Source: Bacteroidaceae bacterium (GTDB lineage: Bacteria > Bacteroidota > Bacteroidia > Bacteroidales > Bacteroidaceae). From it: DNA of 64,000 bases. The stretch lies in the NCBI GenBank assembly GCA_017547385.1, contig JAFYPU010000014.1, forward strand, positions 1-64,000, given 5' to 3'. The position numbers were made by a program, and so were the translations under genes. The notes under the pieces were generated by a model that saw nothing but the letters and a program-made list of their open reading frames with translations, made no database searches and had not been told where the DNA came from. Shown here in pieces: positions 27,473-36,586 of this stretch. Numbering within the stretch: position 1 is the first letter of the stretch; every line of letters starts with the position of its first letter.

Positions 27473-28291
27473 TTAAGGAAGTTTGGGATACTTCTTGAAG
27501 TCGGGCTTGCGCTTTTCCAAAAAAGCACGACCGCCTTCGTGAGCTTCGTCAAGCATGTAATAAAGCATCGTGGCATCTCCGGCCAATTCTTGAATACCGG
27601 CCTGACCATCCAATTCGGCATTCAGCCCGGCCTTAATCATGCGCAGCGCCAGCGGAGACAATTCCATCATCTGTTCAGCCCATGCCACGGTTTCGTTCTC
27701 CAATTCCTCGATAGAAACTACCTTGTTGACCATTCCCATGCGTTCGGCTTCGGCTGCACTGTATTTGCGGCAGAGGAACCAAATTTCGCGCGCCTTTTTC
27801 TGGCCGACGATGCGAGCCAAATATGATGCGCCGAAACCGGCATCAAAACTGCCGACGCGAGGCCCTGTCTGCCCGAAGATAGCATTCTCGGAAGCTATGG
27901 TGAGGTCGCACATCAGGTGCAGAACGTGTCCGCCGCCGATGGCAAATCCGTTCACCATGGCTATCACAGGCTTCGGCAAGGAACGAATTTGCTTCTGCAC
28001 GTCCAGCACATTCAGACGTGGAACGCCATCTCCGCCAACATATCCTCCACGCCCCTTGACGTGCATGTCGCCTCCTGCGCAGAAGGCTGTGTCGCCCGCA
28101 CCGGTAAGCACAACAACGCAAACCTCTTGTGCTTCTCGACAATAGCGCAACGCATCGCTCATCTCGGCCACTGTGAGTGGTGTGAAGGCGTTGCGATAAC
28201 GCGGACGGTTGATGGTGATACGGGCGATGCCGTTCCAGAAATCGAACAAGATTTCTTCATATTGTTTGATACATTCCCAGTTTCTTTCCAT
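27473..28291 (-). CDS. menB: 1,4-dihydroxy-2-naphthoyl-CoA synthase
   Basis: A 272-residue crotonase-family enzyme that closes the naphthoquinol ring from OSB-CoA. AFCAGGD (near residue 70) and [16 protein letters not shown] form the oxyanion hole, and [16 protein letters not shown] is specific to MenB. Length is normal. It is between menD and menCE on the same strand, matching the order of reactions. Confidence 0.96.
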   Translation of the reverse strand: MERNWECIKQYEEILFDFWNGIARITINRPRYRNAFTPLTVAEMSDALRYCREAQEVCVVVLTGAGDTAFCAGGDMHVKGRGGYVGGDGVPRLNVLDVQKQIRSLPKPVIAMVNGFAIGGGHVLHLMCDLTIASENAIFGQTGPRVGSFDAGFGASYLARIVGQKKAREIWFLCRKYSAAEAERMGMVNKVVSIEELENETVAWAEQMMELSPLALRMIKAGLNAELDGQAGIQELAGDATMLYYMLDEAHEGGRAFLEKRKPDFKKYPKLP

Positions 28292-28350
28292 AATATATTA
28301 AATATGTGTAGTTGGTATTTCGTGATGGGGGATGGCTGTGCCGAAATGTT

Positions 28351-29949
28351 TTATTGCTCCGTGAAAACTTCCACAAGCACGGGGCGTGTGGCTTCTGTTT
28401 GCATTAAAAACTCAATGGCGGTTTCCAGCTTTTCGTATTTGTTCACAGATTGATAATGCAAGCCATAAGTTTCTGCCAGACCACGCGCACAGAAATTATG
28501 ACCGGCGGCTACATACTTTTGCAGCGCAGCAGAGGAGTTCAAACCAGCAATCTGATGGAAGATGCCTCCTCCTCCGTTATTGATGAGCAGTATGCGCAGA
28601 TTTCCTGAGAGCTCCGGATTGCAAAGGGCATTGCTGTCGTAGAAAAAGCTCAGGTCTCCCAAAATCACTACGGTGTTTCCGGATGTTCCCAATGCGTGTC
28701 CGGCTGCGGCCGAAAGGGTTCCTTCTATTCCGTTGGTGCCTCTGTTGCAATGCACGGGGTATTCGCCACCTTCAATAAAGCGCGAAGCCATGCGCACGGT
28801 GCTGCTATTGGCCAAATGGAGGGAAGCCGATTCTTGTTGAAGCACAGCCGAGCAGCACAACTGAACTGCACGAAGGGCTGTGTGGTTCTCGGGAGAAAGG
28901 AAGTTGAGTTGACGAGCTTCAATCTTGTGCGTTTCAAGTATTTCTTTCCATCGCAGAACTTCGGGCTTGGTGTCTTTGATTTCGCAAAGTTGTTCCACCA
29001 ATTCGGGCAAACCGCAGCGAACCACAGTCTGCAGGTGGCAGAATGTGTCGGGGCATTCGCCGTATTCATCGATGCGGATGACGGGGCACGTTGGTGCTTT
29101 TCGCAACATCAGTTTGGTGCGTTTGTGAACCAAGTTGCCTCCGGCATGAATGATGAGGTCCGGCTGAAATTCGGGCAAACCCTCTGCATATTCCATCACT
29201 GCAGTGCGCCATGCGCAGGGAGCGTTGGCAAGATGTTCCGGCAAGATGAGAATATTGTGATTGGCTTCCAAATTCTCAATGTAGGGAAGCGCCTCTTCGT
29301 TCTGACCAATGAGGAGCACCGGCAATCGGGCAGCTGTGATTTGTTGCACAAGGTCATCGCTCAGAGGATGCTTTGCGATGGGGCGGTGTTCGGTGAAAAT
29401 TCTTTCCTGTGGCAGCTGTGCTTCTGTGAATTGGAAGAGCGGTTCGCTCAGTGGCAGATTGATATGTACGGGTTGCTTACGCGAAACGCAGAGCAGTGCT
29501 TCGTTGGCTTGGCGATTGGCATACCAATGTTCGGATGGGGTGTTGACTTCCGGCACAACAAAGGAGGTGGCATAGGGTTGGAGTGCTCCCATTTGGGGAA
29601 GCGTTTGGCCATCCAGTTGTCCAATCCATTCTGGCGGACGGTCGGCAGAGATAATCAGCAAAGGCAAGTGGCGCATCGCAGCCTCGGCTACGGCCGGCAG
29701 AGTTCCCAATAAGGCAGAACCGGATGTAACGCAGACGGCTACGGGGCGCTTGGTGGCTTCGATAAGTCCGATGGCCACAAATGCGGCACTGCGTTCGTCG
29801 GTTACGGCATGGCAGCGGAATTTCGGACACTCGTTGAAGTTGTGTACCAAAGCCCCATTGCGCGAACCGGGACACACCACCACATCGCGCAGACCATGTC
29901 CGGCCATCACGGCAGTGAGTATGTTGATATTTGTTTTGTGACTATACAT
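28351..29949 (-). CDS. menD: 2-succinyl-5-enolpyruvyl-6-hydroxy-3-cyclohexene-1-carboxylate synthase
   Basis: A 532-residue ThDP enzyme that joins isochorismate and 2-oxoglutarate to start menaquinone synthesis. VVCPGSRNG near residue 25 and the C-terminal ThDP motif GDLSFFYDSNAL...NNGGGGIF are intact. The ATG at 29949 is chosen: it lies 22 bp after the menF stop and gives the usual MYSHKTNINIL start, while a longer frame to 30123 would run into menF and adds 58 residues unlike any MenD. Confidence 0.95.
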   Translation of the reverse strand: MYSHKTNINILTAVMAGHGLRDVVVCPGSRNGALVHNFNECPKFRCHAVTDERSAAFVAIGLIEATKRPVAVCVTSGSALLGTLPAVAEAAMRHLPLLIISADRPPEWIGQLDGQTLPQMGALQPYATSFVVPEVNTPSEHWYANRQANEALLCVSRKQPVHINLPLSEPLFQFTEAQLPQERIFTEHRPIAKHPLSDDLVQQITAARLPVLLIGQNEEALPYIENLEANHNILILPEHLANAPCAWRTAVMEYAEGLPEFQPDLIIHAGGNLVHKRTKLMLRKAPTCPVIRIDEYGECPDTFCHLQTVVRCGLPELVEQLCEIKDTKPEVLRWKEILETHKIEARQLNFLSPENHTALRAVQLCCSAVLQQESASLHLANSSTVRMASRFIEGGEYPVHCNRGTNGIEGTLSAAAGHALGTSGNTVVILGDLSFFYDSNALCNPELSGNLRILLINNGGGGIFHQIAGLNSSAALQKYVAAGHNFCARGLAETYGLHYQSVNKYEKLETAIEFLMQTEATRPVLVEVFTEQ

Positions 29950-29971
29950 TTCAGGGAAGGTATGTGGAGAA

Positions 29972-31060
29972 TTATGCCTTGGGATTGAGCACTTGCAACA
30001 TGGTTTGCAATTTTCGTTCGGTCTCTTCCCATTCTTCAATTTCGACACTGGACGACAACAGACCGCCTCCGGCATAGAGTGTGATGGCTTTCTCATGAAT
30101 TGAAAGACATCGCAGAGATACATAAAAATGAGTTTGACCTTCGGTTGTCAGCATTCCGCTATATCCGGCATAGTATCTGCGCGGCTCTGCTTCTGCTTCC
30201 AGAATGGCTTCCAAGGCTTTGTGGCGTGGCACACCGCATACGGCAGGTGTAGGATGCAGGTCTTCTATTATATTATATGGTGTGGCTGTTGGCTTTAAGG
30301 TAAAGCGAAAATCGGTACGCAAATGTACCACGCTGCCGGCGCGACAAGGATAAGTGGGCGATGCTTCCAACTCTTGTACATAAGGGCGCAGACATTCGGC
30401 CACTTCGTCTGCCACCAGTTGTTGCTCACGGCGATTTTTGTGGCTCCAACGCTCAATGTCGGCCACGGCTGTTCCATTGTTCCATGCCTCAGTGCCGGCC
30501 AACGCCATGGTGTGCCAATGATGGCCGTCGCTTTCGAGCAGCACTTCCGGTGTAGCTACGAGCCACAGACCGGTTTCGTCTGTCCACCACAAGGCCACGT
30601 AATGATTGGGGTGGGCAAGGCAGGCATTTAGAAACAAACTCACAGGATGCGGAGCAGCTTCGGCTGTGAGTTGCATGCTTCGGGCAAGCACAATCTTTTC
30701 GCATACACCGGTAGTCAGCAAGTGATGGCAATGGGCAAAAGCATTTGCATATTGCTTCCTGCCGTTGTCAGTTATGGTAGTTTTGATTGAGTAATTTTGA
30801 ATGTCGAGCGGAATTTCGCAGGTTTCGTGAAGGTCAGGTGCTATCAGCAAAGCGGGTATGGAAGAGTGCGAATGGAAAGGAGCTACCACATAGCCCGATT
30901 TTCCACAACAATCATGCAAATTCTGTATGTGTTGCGGCCGGTCAGCCTGTGCCATATAGTGATATACGGTTGCTCCCGGCAGACGGCAGAAAGCGTATCC
31001 GCCGCCGTTGAAATGATTTTCGACCAGAGCTTGTTGGCTGATATGTTTGTTAGCTTGCAT
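29972..31060 (-). CDS. menF: Isochorismate synthase
   Basis: A 362-residue chorismate-binding enzyme that makes isochorismate from chorismate. The C-terminal half carries TPEVLLES and CGVPRHKAL, and ends in LYAGGGLLSSSVEIEEW with the family's conserved Gly-rich and Glu residues. It is shorter than E. coli MenF (431), as expected for the Bacteroidetes form. It heads the men genes, 15 bp after mazG. Confidence 0.93.
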   Translation of the reverse strand: MQANKHISQQALVENHFNGGGYAFCRLPGATVYHYMAQADRPQHIQNLHDCCGKSGYVVAPFHSHSSIPALLIAPDLHETCEIPLDIQNYSIKTTITDNGRKQYANAFAHCHHLLTTGVCEKIVLARSMQLTAEAAPHPVSLFLNACLAHPNHYVALWWTDETGLWLVATPEVLLESDGHHWHTMALAGTEAWNNGTAVADIERWSHKNRREQQLVADEVAECLRPYVQELEASPTYPCRAGSVVHLRTDFRFTLKPTATPYNIIEDLHPTPAVCGVPRHKALEAILEAEAEPRRYYAGYSGMLTTEGQTHFYVSLRCLSIHEKAITLYAGGGLLSSSVEIEEWEETERKLQTMLQVLNPKA

Positions 31061-31075
31061 GAAGTATCTTTGCCT

Positions 31076-31903
31076 TTACTTTTCGTCTTGACGTTCTGAT
31101 TGTTTGGCTTCTTCCCATATGGCATCCATTTCAGCCAGTGTCATATCTGTGAGTTTACGACCTTGTTTGAGCGTTTGCTCCTCTAAGTATCCGAAACGGC
31201 GCATGAATTTTCGGTTGGTGCGCTCCAAAGCATTGTCGGGATTTATCTTGTAGAGGCGTGCCGCATTGATGAGTGAAAACATCACGTCGCCGAATTCGGC
31301 CTCAGCCTTGTCCTTGTCCATGTGTTCCACTTCAGCCTCAAATTCTGATATTTCCTCTTTCACTTTTTCCCACACTTGTGAGCGTTCTTCCCAATCGAAG
31401 CCAACGTTGCGTGCTTTGTCTTGGATGCGGTAAGCCTTGATGAGCGAGGGTAGGGCAGCGGGAACGCCGCTCAGCACCGTCTTGTTGCCGTCCTTTTCGC
31501 GCTGTTTGATTTGTTCCCATTGCTCGCTCACTTGTTGGGCGGTTGTTACGGAATTTTGCGAGCGGTTTTCACCGGCCTCTTGTTGAGGTGGAAAAACGTG
31601 TGGATGGCGGAATACTAATTTGTCACAGAGTTTATGGCAAACGTCTGCAATATCGAAATCTTTCGACTCCGAACCTATTTTGGCATAGAAGCACACGTGC
31701 AGTAGCACATCGCCCAATTCTTTACAGATGTCGGCTTTGTTGTTATTGATTAGTGCATCGCAGAGTTCGTAAGTCTCTTCAATGGTATTGGGACGCAGGC
31801 TTTCGTTGGTCTGCTTGCGGTCCCATGGACACTTCTCTCGCAGTTCGTCAAGCACATCGAGCAGACGGCCGAATGCCTCCAGTTTTTCTTCGCGTGTATG
31901 CAT
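31076..31903 (-). CDS. mazG: Nucleoside triphosphate pyrophosphohydrolase MazG
   Basis: A 275-residue protein with two MazG folds. The first (residues 1-120) has CPWDRKQTNESL and EETYELCDAL, with the catalytic KELGDVLLHV helix; the second (about 165-265) has EFGDVMFSLINAAR. It hydrolyses NTPs to NMP and pyrophosphate and cleans up aberrant nucleotides or ppGpp. It is the first gene of the men transcript, from a promoter inside a palindromic cassette. No functional link to menaquinone is evident. Confidence 0.94.
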   Translation of the reverse strand: MHTREEKLEAFGRLLDVLDELREKCPWDRKQTNESLRPNTIEETYELCDALINNNKADICKELGDVLLHVCFYAKIGSESKDFDIADVCHKLCDKLVFRHPHVFPPQQEAGENRSQNSVTTAQQVSEQWEQIKQREKDGNKTVLSGVPAALPSLIKAYRIQDKARNVGFDWEERSQVWEKVKEEISEFEAEVEHMDKDKAEAEFGDVMFSLINAARLYKINPDNALERTNRKFMRRFGYLEEQTLKQGRKLTDMTLAEMDAIWEEAKQSERQDEK

Positions 31904-31924
31904 TTTTCCAGTTTTTCTAAATAG

Positions 31925-32018
31925 TATGGCAAAAGTAGTGCAAGGCGAGCGGAGAACAAAGAAAAAGCCCGATTTTTCTTTTGTCTCCCGAGCCGCAGTC
32001 TACTTTGGGCGCATGCCA
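31925..32018. repeat. Palindromic promoter cassette, single copy
   Basis: GCAAAAGTAGTGCAAGGCGAGC at the left is mirrored by GAGCCGCAGTCTACTTTGG at the right, with AAGAAAAAG/CTTTTTC-type A and T runs in the middle. It is the same class as the triple array at 37119-37380. The left end holds the mazG promoter; the right end has a decayed copy pointing toward the TonB receptor. Confidence 0.65.
31930..31960 (-). promoter_or_regulatory. mazG-men promoter inside a palindromic cassette
   Basis: On the minus strand TTTG (31960-31957), 19 bp, then TACTTTTG (31937-31930): a full Bacteroidetes promoter. The spacer CTCGCCTTGCAC is the same as at 37127-37145. The ATG is 26 nt downstream. Confidence 0.75.
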
Positions 32019-32087
32019 AAATTCGTAATGCAGCAAGGAAATCGTAGAAAAAACTTTTGTCTCGTTAGTTCTTTCAAAAGAAACCCT

Positions 32088-32095
32088 TACCTTTG
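32088..32095 (+). promoter_or_regulatory. -7 element of the TPP-controlled receptor gene
   Basis: TACCTTTG fits TAnnTTTG and lies about 17 bp before the riboswitch, as expected for a promoter that begins the aptamer. No clear -33 box is seen. Confidence 0.55.
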
Positions 32096-32108
32096 CCCTC
32101 GACTTTTA

Positions 32109-32195
32109 CTAAGGGGTGCTCAATTATATTGTTGGGCTGAGATCATACCCAAGTACCTGAACCGGATAATGCCGGCGTAGGAAATGGTAGAAGGT
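32109..32195 (+). promoter_or_regulatory. TPP (thiamine pyrophosphate) riboswitch
   Basis: The THI-box is complete: AGGGGTGCT at the 5' side (32112-32120), GGGCTGAGATCATACCC (32134-32150), CCTGAACCGGATAATGCCGG (32156-32175) and CGTAGGAAATGG (32176-32187). CTGAGA and the CCTGA...GATAATGCC strings contact the pyrimidine and pyrophosphate. About 100 nt separate it from the ATG, with a G+C-rich hairpin at 32209-32235 and no U-run, so control at translation or stability seems more likely than termination. It should shut off the receptor when thiamine is ample. Confidence 0.93.
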
Positions 32196-32292
32196 CTTGT
32201 GCAGATTTGTAGCAGCATGCCGGCTGCTCGCTGCTGATTCTCACATCACCATCTAGATCCCCCTTTTCATTATTCACTTAATCATTACGATA

Positions 32293-34524
32293 ATGAAAAG
32301 AATTGTTTCAACTGCGGCCCTTGTCGTGGGCCTGATTCCTTGTGTCGCACAGACAGAAGGAGACTCTATCCATCAAATTTTGGGTGAAGCGAGTGTCATA
32401 GCGACGCGTGCCACTTCCACTACTCCCATCGCTTTTACTAATCTTTCGCGTGAGCAAATTTCTCGGTCTAATCACGGGCAGGACATCCCGTATCTGCTGA
32501 GCGTAACTCCGTCCGTGGTTGTTACGAGTGATGCCGGTGCGGGTATCGGTTACACTTCGTTGCGTATCCGCGGTGTTGATGCCACGCGCATCAATGTAAC
32601 TGCCAATGGCATTCCGGTCAATGATGCTGAGAGCCACACGGTATTTTGGGTAAACATGCCCGACTTCGCATCGAGTGTGAAAGACCTCCAATTGCAACGC
32701 GGTGTGGGTACCTCGACCAATGGCGCGGGTGCATTCGGTGCGAGTCTGAATTTGCAGACCGCAGATTTTTCGTACAAACCTTATGCAGAACTGAGTGCTT
32801 CTATGGGTTCGTTTCTCACGCACAAGCAAACTTTGCGTATTGGTACAGGATTGCTGAAAGACCATTGGACATTTGATTTGCGCTTGTCTAACATCGGCAC
32901 AGATGGTTATATCGATCGAGCTGCGGCTAAACTCCATTCATTCTACACTCAGGCTGCTTGGGTGGGCACTTCGACTTCTGCTCGCCTCATTGCTTTTGGT
33001 GGCAAGGAGCAGACCTATCATGCGTGGAACTATGCCAGTCGCGAGGAGATGGAAGCGTATGGACGCCGATACAACTCGTGTGGTTACATGTACACAGACT
33101 CTGTAGGCGTGCAGCACTTCTATGACGATCAGACCGACAACTATGTGCAGACCAATGTTCAGTTGCTTCTTGACCATCGCTTCACCAATCGTTGGAGTGC
33201 ACACCTCGGGGCACACTATACCAAGGGAGATGGTTATTATCAGGAGTACAAGACGGACCGCAAGCTGATTGAGTATGGCATGCAACCCTACGAAGTGAAT
33301 GGTGAGACGGTGAAGCGTGCCGACTTGGTGCGCAAAAAGGCGATGGACAACCATTTTTCCGGTGCCGTGTTCTCCGTAAATTATCGCGACACTAAATTAC
33401 GCGCATCCTTGGGTGGAGCGGCCAATAAATACGTCGGCGACCATTTCGGAAAGGTGCTTTGGGTGAAAAACTACCTTGGAATGCTTGATCCCAATGACGA
33501 TTACTATCGCAACGAAGCACGCAAGACAGATGCCAATGTTTATGCCCGTGCGGAGTATCTCTTTGCCAAGGGACTCACAGCCTATGCTGATTTGCAATAT
33601 CGCTACATTCGTTATCGCATGGAGGGAACAAATGATAAGTATAATTCATACACAGGTGTCGGCATGCAAGGTTTGGATATGGACGAGCACTTTCATTTCT
33701 TTAATCCCAAGGCTGGAGTAAATTGGCAAATCAGTCCTCGTTGGCGCCTCTATGCTTCCGTGGCTCAGGCGCACAAAGAGCCTACGCGCAACAACTATAC
33801 CGATGGCTACTTCACAGAGCGTCCGCGTGCCGAGCGTCTGACAGACTATGAAGTGGGTGCCGCGTATCAAGCTTCCAAATGGCATGTTGCAGCCAACCTC
33901 TACATGATGGATTATCACAACCAGTTGGTGCTGACGGGCGAACTGAATGAAATCGGCGAAGCTGTCTCTGCCAACGTGCCGAGAAGTTATCGAGCCGGTG
34001 TGGAATTGCAAGGCGGTTTTTCTCTGCCTTGTGGTTTGGAATGGACGGCCAATCTCACCCTCTCTCGCAACCGTATCCGCGATTTCAAGGAGACCATCTA
34101 TGGTTACGATGATGAGTGGAACGATTTGCCGGGAGTGATTGTCGATCATGGCGATACGCACATCGCTTTCTCGCCCGAGGTCATCGCCGGCAGCCGTTTG
34201 GCGTATACTTTCAAAGGGCTGCGTGCCGAACTTCAAACCCAATATGTGGGCAAGCAGTATATGAGCAACGCAGATGTGCGCGAGCACCAATTGGACGACT
34301 ATTGTGTTTCGAACCTTGACCTCAGCTACACCTTTGAGCCGCGTCGCTATGTCAAGAGCATTCGTGTGGGGGTGGCTGTTTACAATCTGTTTAATGCCGA
34401 GTATGAAACCAATGGTTGGGCATCGTCGTCCTATCTCAATACGCCCGACAACCGTGTCAACTACACCGGTTATGCCGCGCAAGCCGGCACCAACTTCCTT
34501 GCCAATCTGACATTGCGCTTCTGA
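32293..34524 (+). CDS. TonB-dependent outer membrane receptor, probable thiamine transporter (OMthi type)
   Basis: A 743-residue receptor with a signal peptide (residues 1-20), a plug domain (about 35-150, with SLRIRGVDATRINVTANGIP) and a C-terminal beta-barrel ending in FLANLTLRF, with an aromatic last residue as outer membrane barrels require. There is no SusC-type N-terminal domain. The TPP riboswitch before it points to thiamine or a precursor, matching OMthi receptors known in Bacteroides. No pnuT or thiamine pyrophosphokinase gene follows, unlike the usual Bacteroides layout; these may be elsewhere. It should import thiamine using TonB energy. Confidence 0.9.
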   Translation: MKRIVSTAALVVGLIPCVAQTEGDSIHQILGEASVIATRATSTTPIAFTNLSREQISRSNHGQDIPYLLSVTPSVVVTSDAGAGIGYTSLRIRGVDATRINVTANGIPVNDAESHTVFWVNMPDFASSVKDLQLQRGVGTSTNGAGAFGASLNLQTADFSYKPYAELSASMGSFLTHKQTLRIGTGLLKDHWTFDLRLSNIGTDGYIDRAAAKLHSFYTQAAWVGTSTSARLIAFGGKEQTYHAWNYASREEMEAYGRRYNSCGYMYTDSVGVQHFYDDQTDNYVQTNVQLLLDHRFTNRWSAHLGAHYTKGDGYYQEYKTDRKLIEYGMQPYEVNGETVKRADLVRKKAMDNHFSGAVFSVNYRDTKLRASLGGAANKYVGDHFGKVLWVKNYLGMLDPNDDYYRNEARKTDANVYARAEYLFAKGLTAYADLQYRYIRYRMEGTNDKYNSYTGVGMQGLDMDEHFHFFNPKAGVNWQISPRWRLYASVAQAHKEPTRNNYTDGYFTERPRAERLTDYEVGAAYQASKWHVAANLYMMDYHNQLVLTGELNEIGEAVSANVPRSYRAGVELQGGFSLPCGLEWTANLTLSRNRIRDFKETIYGYDDEWNDLPGVIVDHGDTHIAFSPEVIAGSRLAYTFKGLRAELQTQYVGKQYMSNADVREHQLDDYCVSNLDLSYTFEPRRYVKSIRVGVAVYNLFNAEYETNGWASSSYLNTPDNRVNYTGYAAQAGTNFLANLTLRF

Positions 34525-34632
34525 TAAACATACGGCTTGCTTCGGTGCTGATTCCTGCTTTCTGTGTCAAGCAGAGATAGGGGGAAATTTCCTTGAATTA
34601 TGGGGGAGAGTGAAGCAAGCGCATGGGCAAAA

Positions 34633-34693
34633 ATCCGCAGTGCTTGCAGAATTTTCTGCGAGCACTGCGGAAAATTCTGCAAGCACCGGAGAT
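34633..34693. repeat. 21-bp phased dyad array, locus D (3 units, 61 bp)
   Basis: Units start at 34633, 34654 and 34675 with cores GTGCT, AGCAC and AGCAC. Unit 2 reads TTCTGCGAGCACTGCGGAA. Unit 3 matches the reverse complement of unit 1 at 16 of 19 positions. It lies between the TonB receptor and RNase Z genes, 80 bp before the rnz -7 box. Confidence 0.85.
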
Positions 34694-34752
34694 TTTTGCG
34701 CAATGCCATCTCTAATTTCAACTGCTTGTGAGGTATCTTTCGGAAAGCCTTT

Positions 34753-34781
34753 TTTGTTTACGTTTTTATTCCCTAAATTTG
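34753..34781 (+). promoter_or_regulatory. rnz promoter
   Basis: TTTG (34753-34756), 17 bp, then TAAATTTG (34774-34781). Spacing is slightly short. The ATG follows 52 nt later. Confidence 0.6.
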
Positions 34782-34833
34782 CACGGAAAGCATCCGTTTC
34801 GTGAGTGATGGGTGCGGAAAACAGGTAATAGGT

Positions 34834-35748
34834 ATGGAAAAATTCGAAGTGTATGTCCTCGGTTGCGGCAGTGCTCTGCCCACCATGCGTCATTATCCCT
34901 CGTCGCAAGTGATCAGTCTGCGCGAAAAGCTGTTTATGGTCGACTGTGGCGAAGGTGCACAGTTGCAGTTGCGGCGTTCGCGTTTGCGCTTTTCGCGGCT
35001 GAACCATATTTTCATCACGCACCTCCATGGCGACCACGTGTTCGGTTTGCCGGGATTGGTTTCCACCTTTGCCTTGTTGGGACGCACGGCCGATATGCAC
35101 GTTTACGGACCGGCTGATTTGGAAAAGGTGATGCAACCCATGTTAAACTACTTCTGTTCGGGCATTCCTTTTACGGTGCATTTCCACACCGTGGATACGA
35201 CCGTGGGCGGTAAGGTTTACGAAGATCGCAGTGTGATTGTCGAGGCTTTTCCGTTGCAGCATCGCAAACCTTGTGTGGGTTATTTGTTTCGTGAAAAGCC
35301 TGCGCTGCCGCACATCAAGCGTGATATGATTGATTTCCTGGAAATACCGCATTTTGCCATCAATGATATCAAAGCCGGTGGCGGATGGACCACTGCGGAT
35401 GGTGTGTTCTATCCTCACGAAAGGCTCGTTACACCGGCTGAACCACCACGCAGTTATGCCTATTGCAGCGACACACGTTTCGTGCCCGAATTGGCAGAAA
35501 CATTGCGTGGGGTTGACTTGCTGTTCCACGAAGCCACTTTTGCCGAAACCGATGCAGCGCGTGCGGCCGAGACCATGCACAGCACGGCGCAACAAGCGGC
35601 AACATTGGCCAAGATGGCTGAAGTGCGACGCTTGCTGATTGGCCACTTCTCAGCGCGATATGAGGATGAAAGCGTGTTGCTGAAAGAGGCACAAAGCATC
35701 TTTGCCGATACATTGTTGGCACGCGAAGGGCTGTGTTTGGCTTTATGA
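34834..35748 (+). CDS. rnz: Ribonuclease Z
   Basis: A 304-residue metallo-beta-lactamase-fold endonuclease that trims tRNA 3' ends. The metal-binding THLHGDHVFGLPG is at about residues 61-73, ALPTMRHYPSSQVI precedes it, and LFHEATF plus LLIGHFSARY supply further ligands. The ATG at 34834 gives MEKFEVYVLGCGSALP, the normal start; an upstream GTG at 34801 would add an unlikely 11 residues. It is followed by a strong terminator. Confidence 0.95.
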   Translation: MEKFEVYVLGCGSALPTMRHYPSSQVISLREKLFMVDCGEGAQLQLRRSRLRFSRLNHIFITHLHGDHVFGLPGLVSTFALLGRTADMHVYGPADLEKVMQPMLNYFCSGIPFTVHFHTVDTTVGGKVYEDRSVIVEAFPLQHRKPCVGYLFREKPALPHIKRDMIDFLEIPHFAINDIKAGGGWTTADGVFYPHERLVTPAEPPRSYAYCSDTRFVPELAETLRGVDLLFHEATFAETDAARAAETMHSTAQQAATLAKMAEVRRLLIGHFSARYEDESVLLKEAQSIFADTLLAREGLCLAL

Positions 35749-35779
35749 GCAATGCCAAATTGAATTAAGAGTAAACTTT

Positions 35780-35845
35780 AACGCCGGATTTGTTTCGCTG
35801 AAAGCACTTTTGACTTTTCGGGAAACAAATCCGGCGTTATTTTTA
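35780..35845 (+). terminator. Terminator after rnz
   Basis: A 16-bp stem (35780-35795 with 35823-35838, core CGCCGGATTTGTTT) with a 27-nt loop, followed by TATTTTTA. The loop is unusually long. Confidence 0.75.
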
Positions 35846-35867
35846 TGGGTAAAAGAAGATAGAGAAG

Positions 35868-36536
35868 CTATCCTCGAATGCCGAAGAGGCGTGAGCCGAT
35901 GCGCACCATGTTACTGCCTTCGTGGGTGGCCAAGGGATAATCATCACTCATGCCCCACGAACGTATGGAAAACGAAGGTTCGTCAGCGAAATAGGCTTCT
36001 TTGATTTCCTCAAACAAACGGGCTGCTGCGCGGAAATCCTGCCGTATTCGCTCCTCATCGTCTGTGTTTGTGGCCATGCACATCAAGCCGCAGATGCGAA
36101 CATGTGGCATTTTTTTCCATTCGCCTTCTGCCAACAATGCACGGCATTCGTCGGGAGTGAAACCAAACTTGGTCTCTTCTGCCGCCACATGCAGTTGCAG
36201 CAAACAGTCGATGCAACGATTGGCCTTGGCTGCCTGTTTTTCAATTTCGCGCAATAGCTTGGCGGAATCCACGGCGTGAATCAGCGAAACGAAAGGAGCG
36301 ATGTATTTCACCTTGTTGGGTTGCAGGTGTCCGATGAAGTGCCATTCGATGTCGGTGGGCAGAACTTCCTGCTTGGCACACAATTCCTGTGCCCGGCTTT
36401 CACCGAAAATGCGCTGACCGGCATCATAGGCCTCTTGCAGCCGTTCGGCCGGATGAAACTTGGAGACGGCCACCAACCGAACATGCGGCGGCAATGAGGA
36501 AAGCACTTCCTGCAAGTTAAGAGCGATTTCAGACAT
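35868..36536 (-). CDS. YggS-family PLP homeostasis protein
   Basis: A 222-residue PLP-binding TIM-barrel protein (PLPBP/YggS). The PLP lysine is Lys26 in LVAVSKFHP; FGESRAQEL and WHFIGHLQPNK are family motifs, as is the C-terminal MSDDYPLATHEGSNMVRIGS. These proteins have no known catalytic activity; they buffer PLP and influence amino acid balance. The upstream gene on the same strand (DUF4494) ends 50 bp away, so the two are probably one transcript. Confidence 0.94.
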   Translation of the reverse strand: MSEIALNLQEVLSSLPPHVRLVAVSKFHPAERLQEAYDAGQRIFGESRAQELCAKQEVLPTDIEWHFIGHLQPNKVKYIAPFVSLIHAVDSAKLLREIEKQAAKANRCIDCLLQLHVAAEETKFGFTPDECRALLAEGEWKKMPHVRICGLMCMATNTDDEERIRQDFRAAARLFEEIKEAYFADEPSFSIRSWGMSDDYPLATHEGSNMVRIGSRLFGIRG

Positions 36537-36586
36537 GAATTGCAGTGCTTAAGCGGTGATACAGGTGGGGAGGGGAGATGTGATTA

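Noticed and set aside
28351-30123. Longer start for menD at 30123
   Set aside because: It would overlap menF; the extra 58 residues do not look like MenD.
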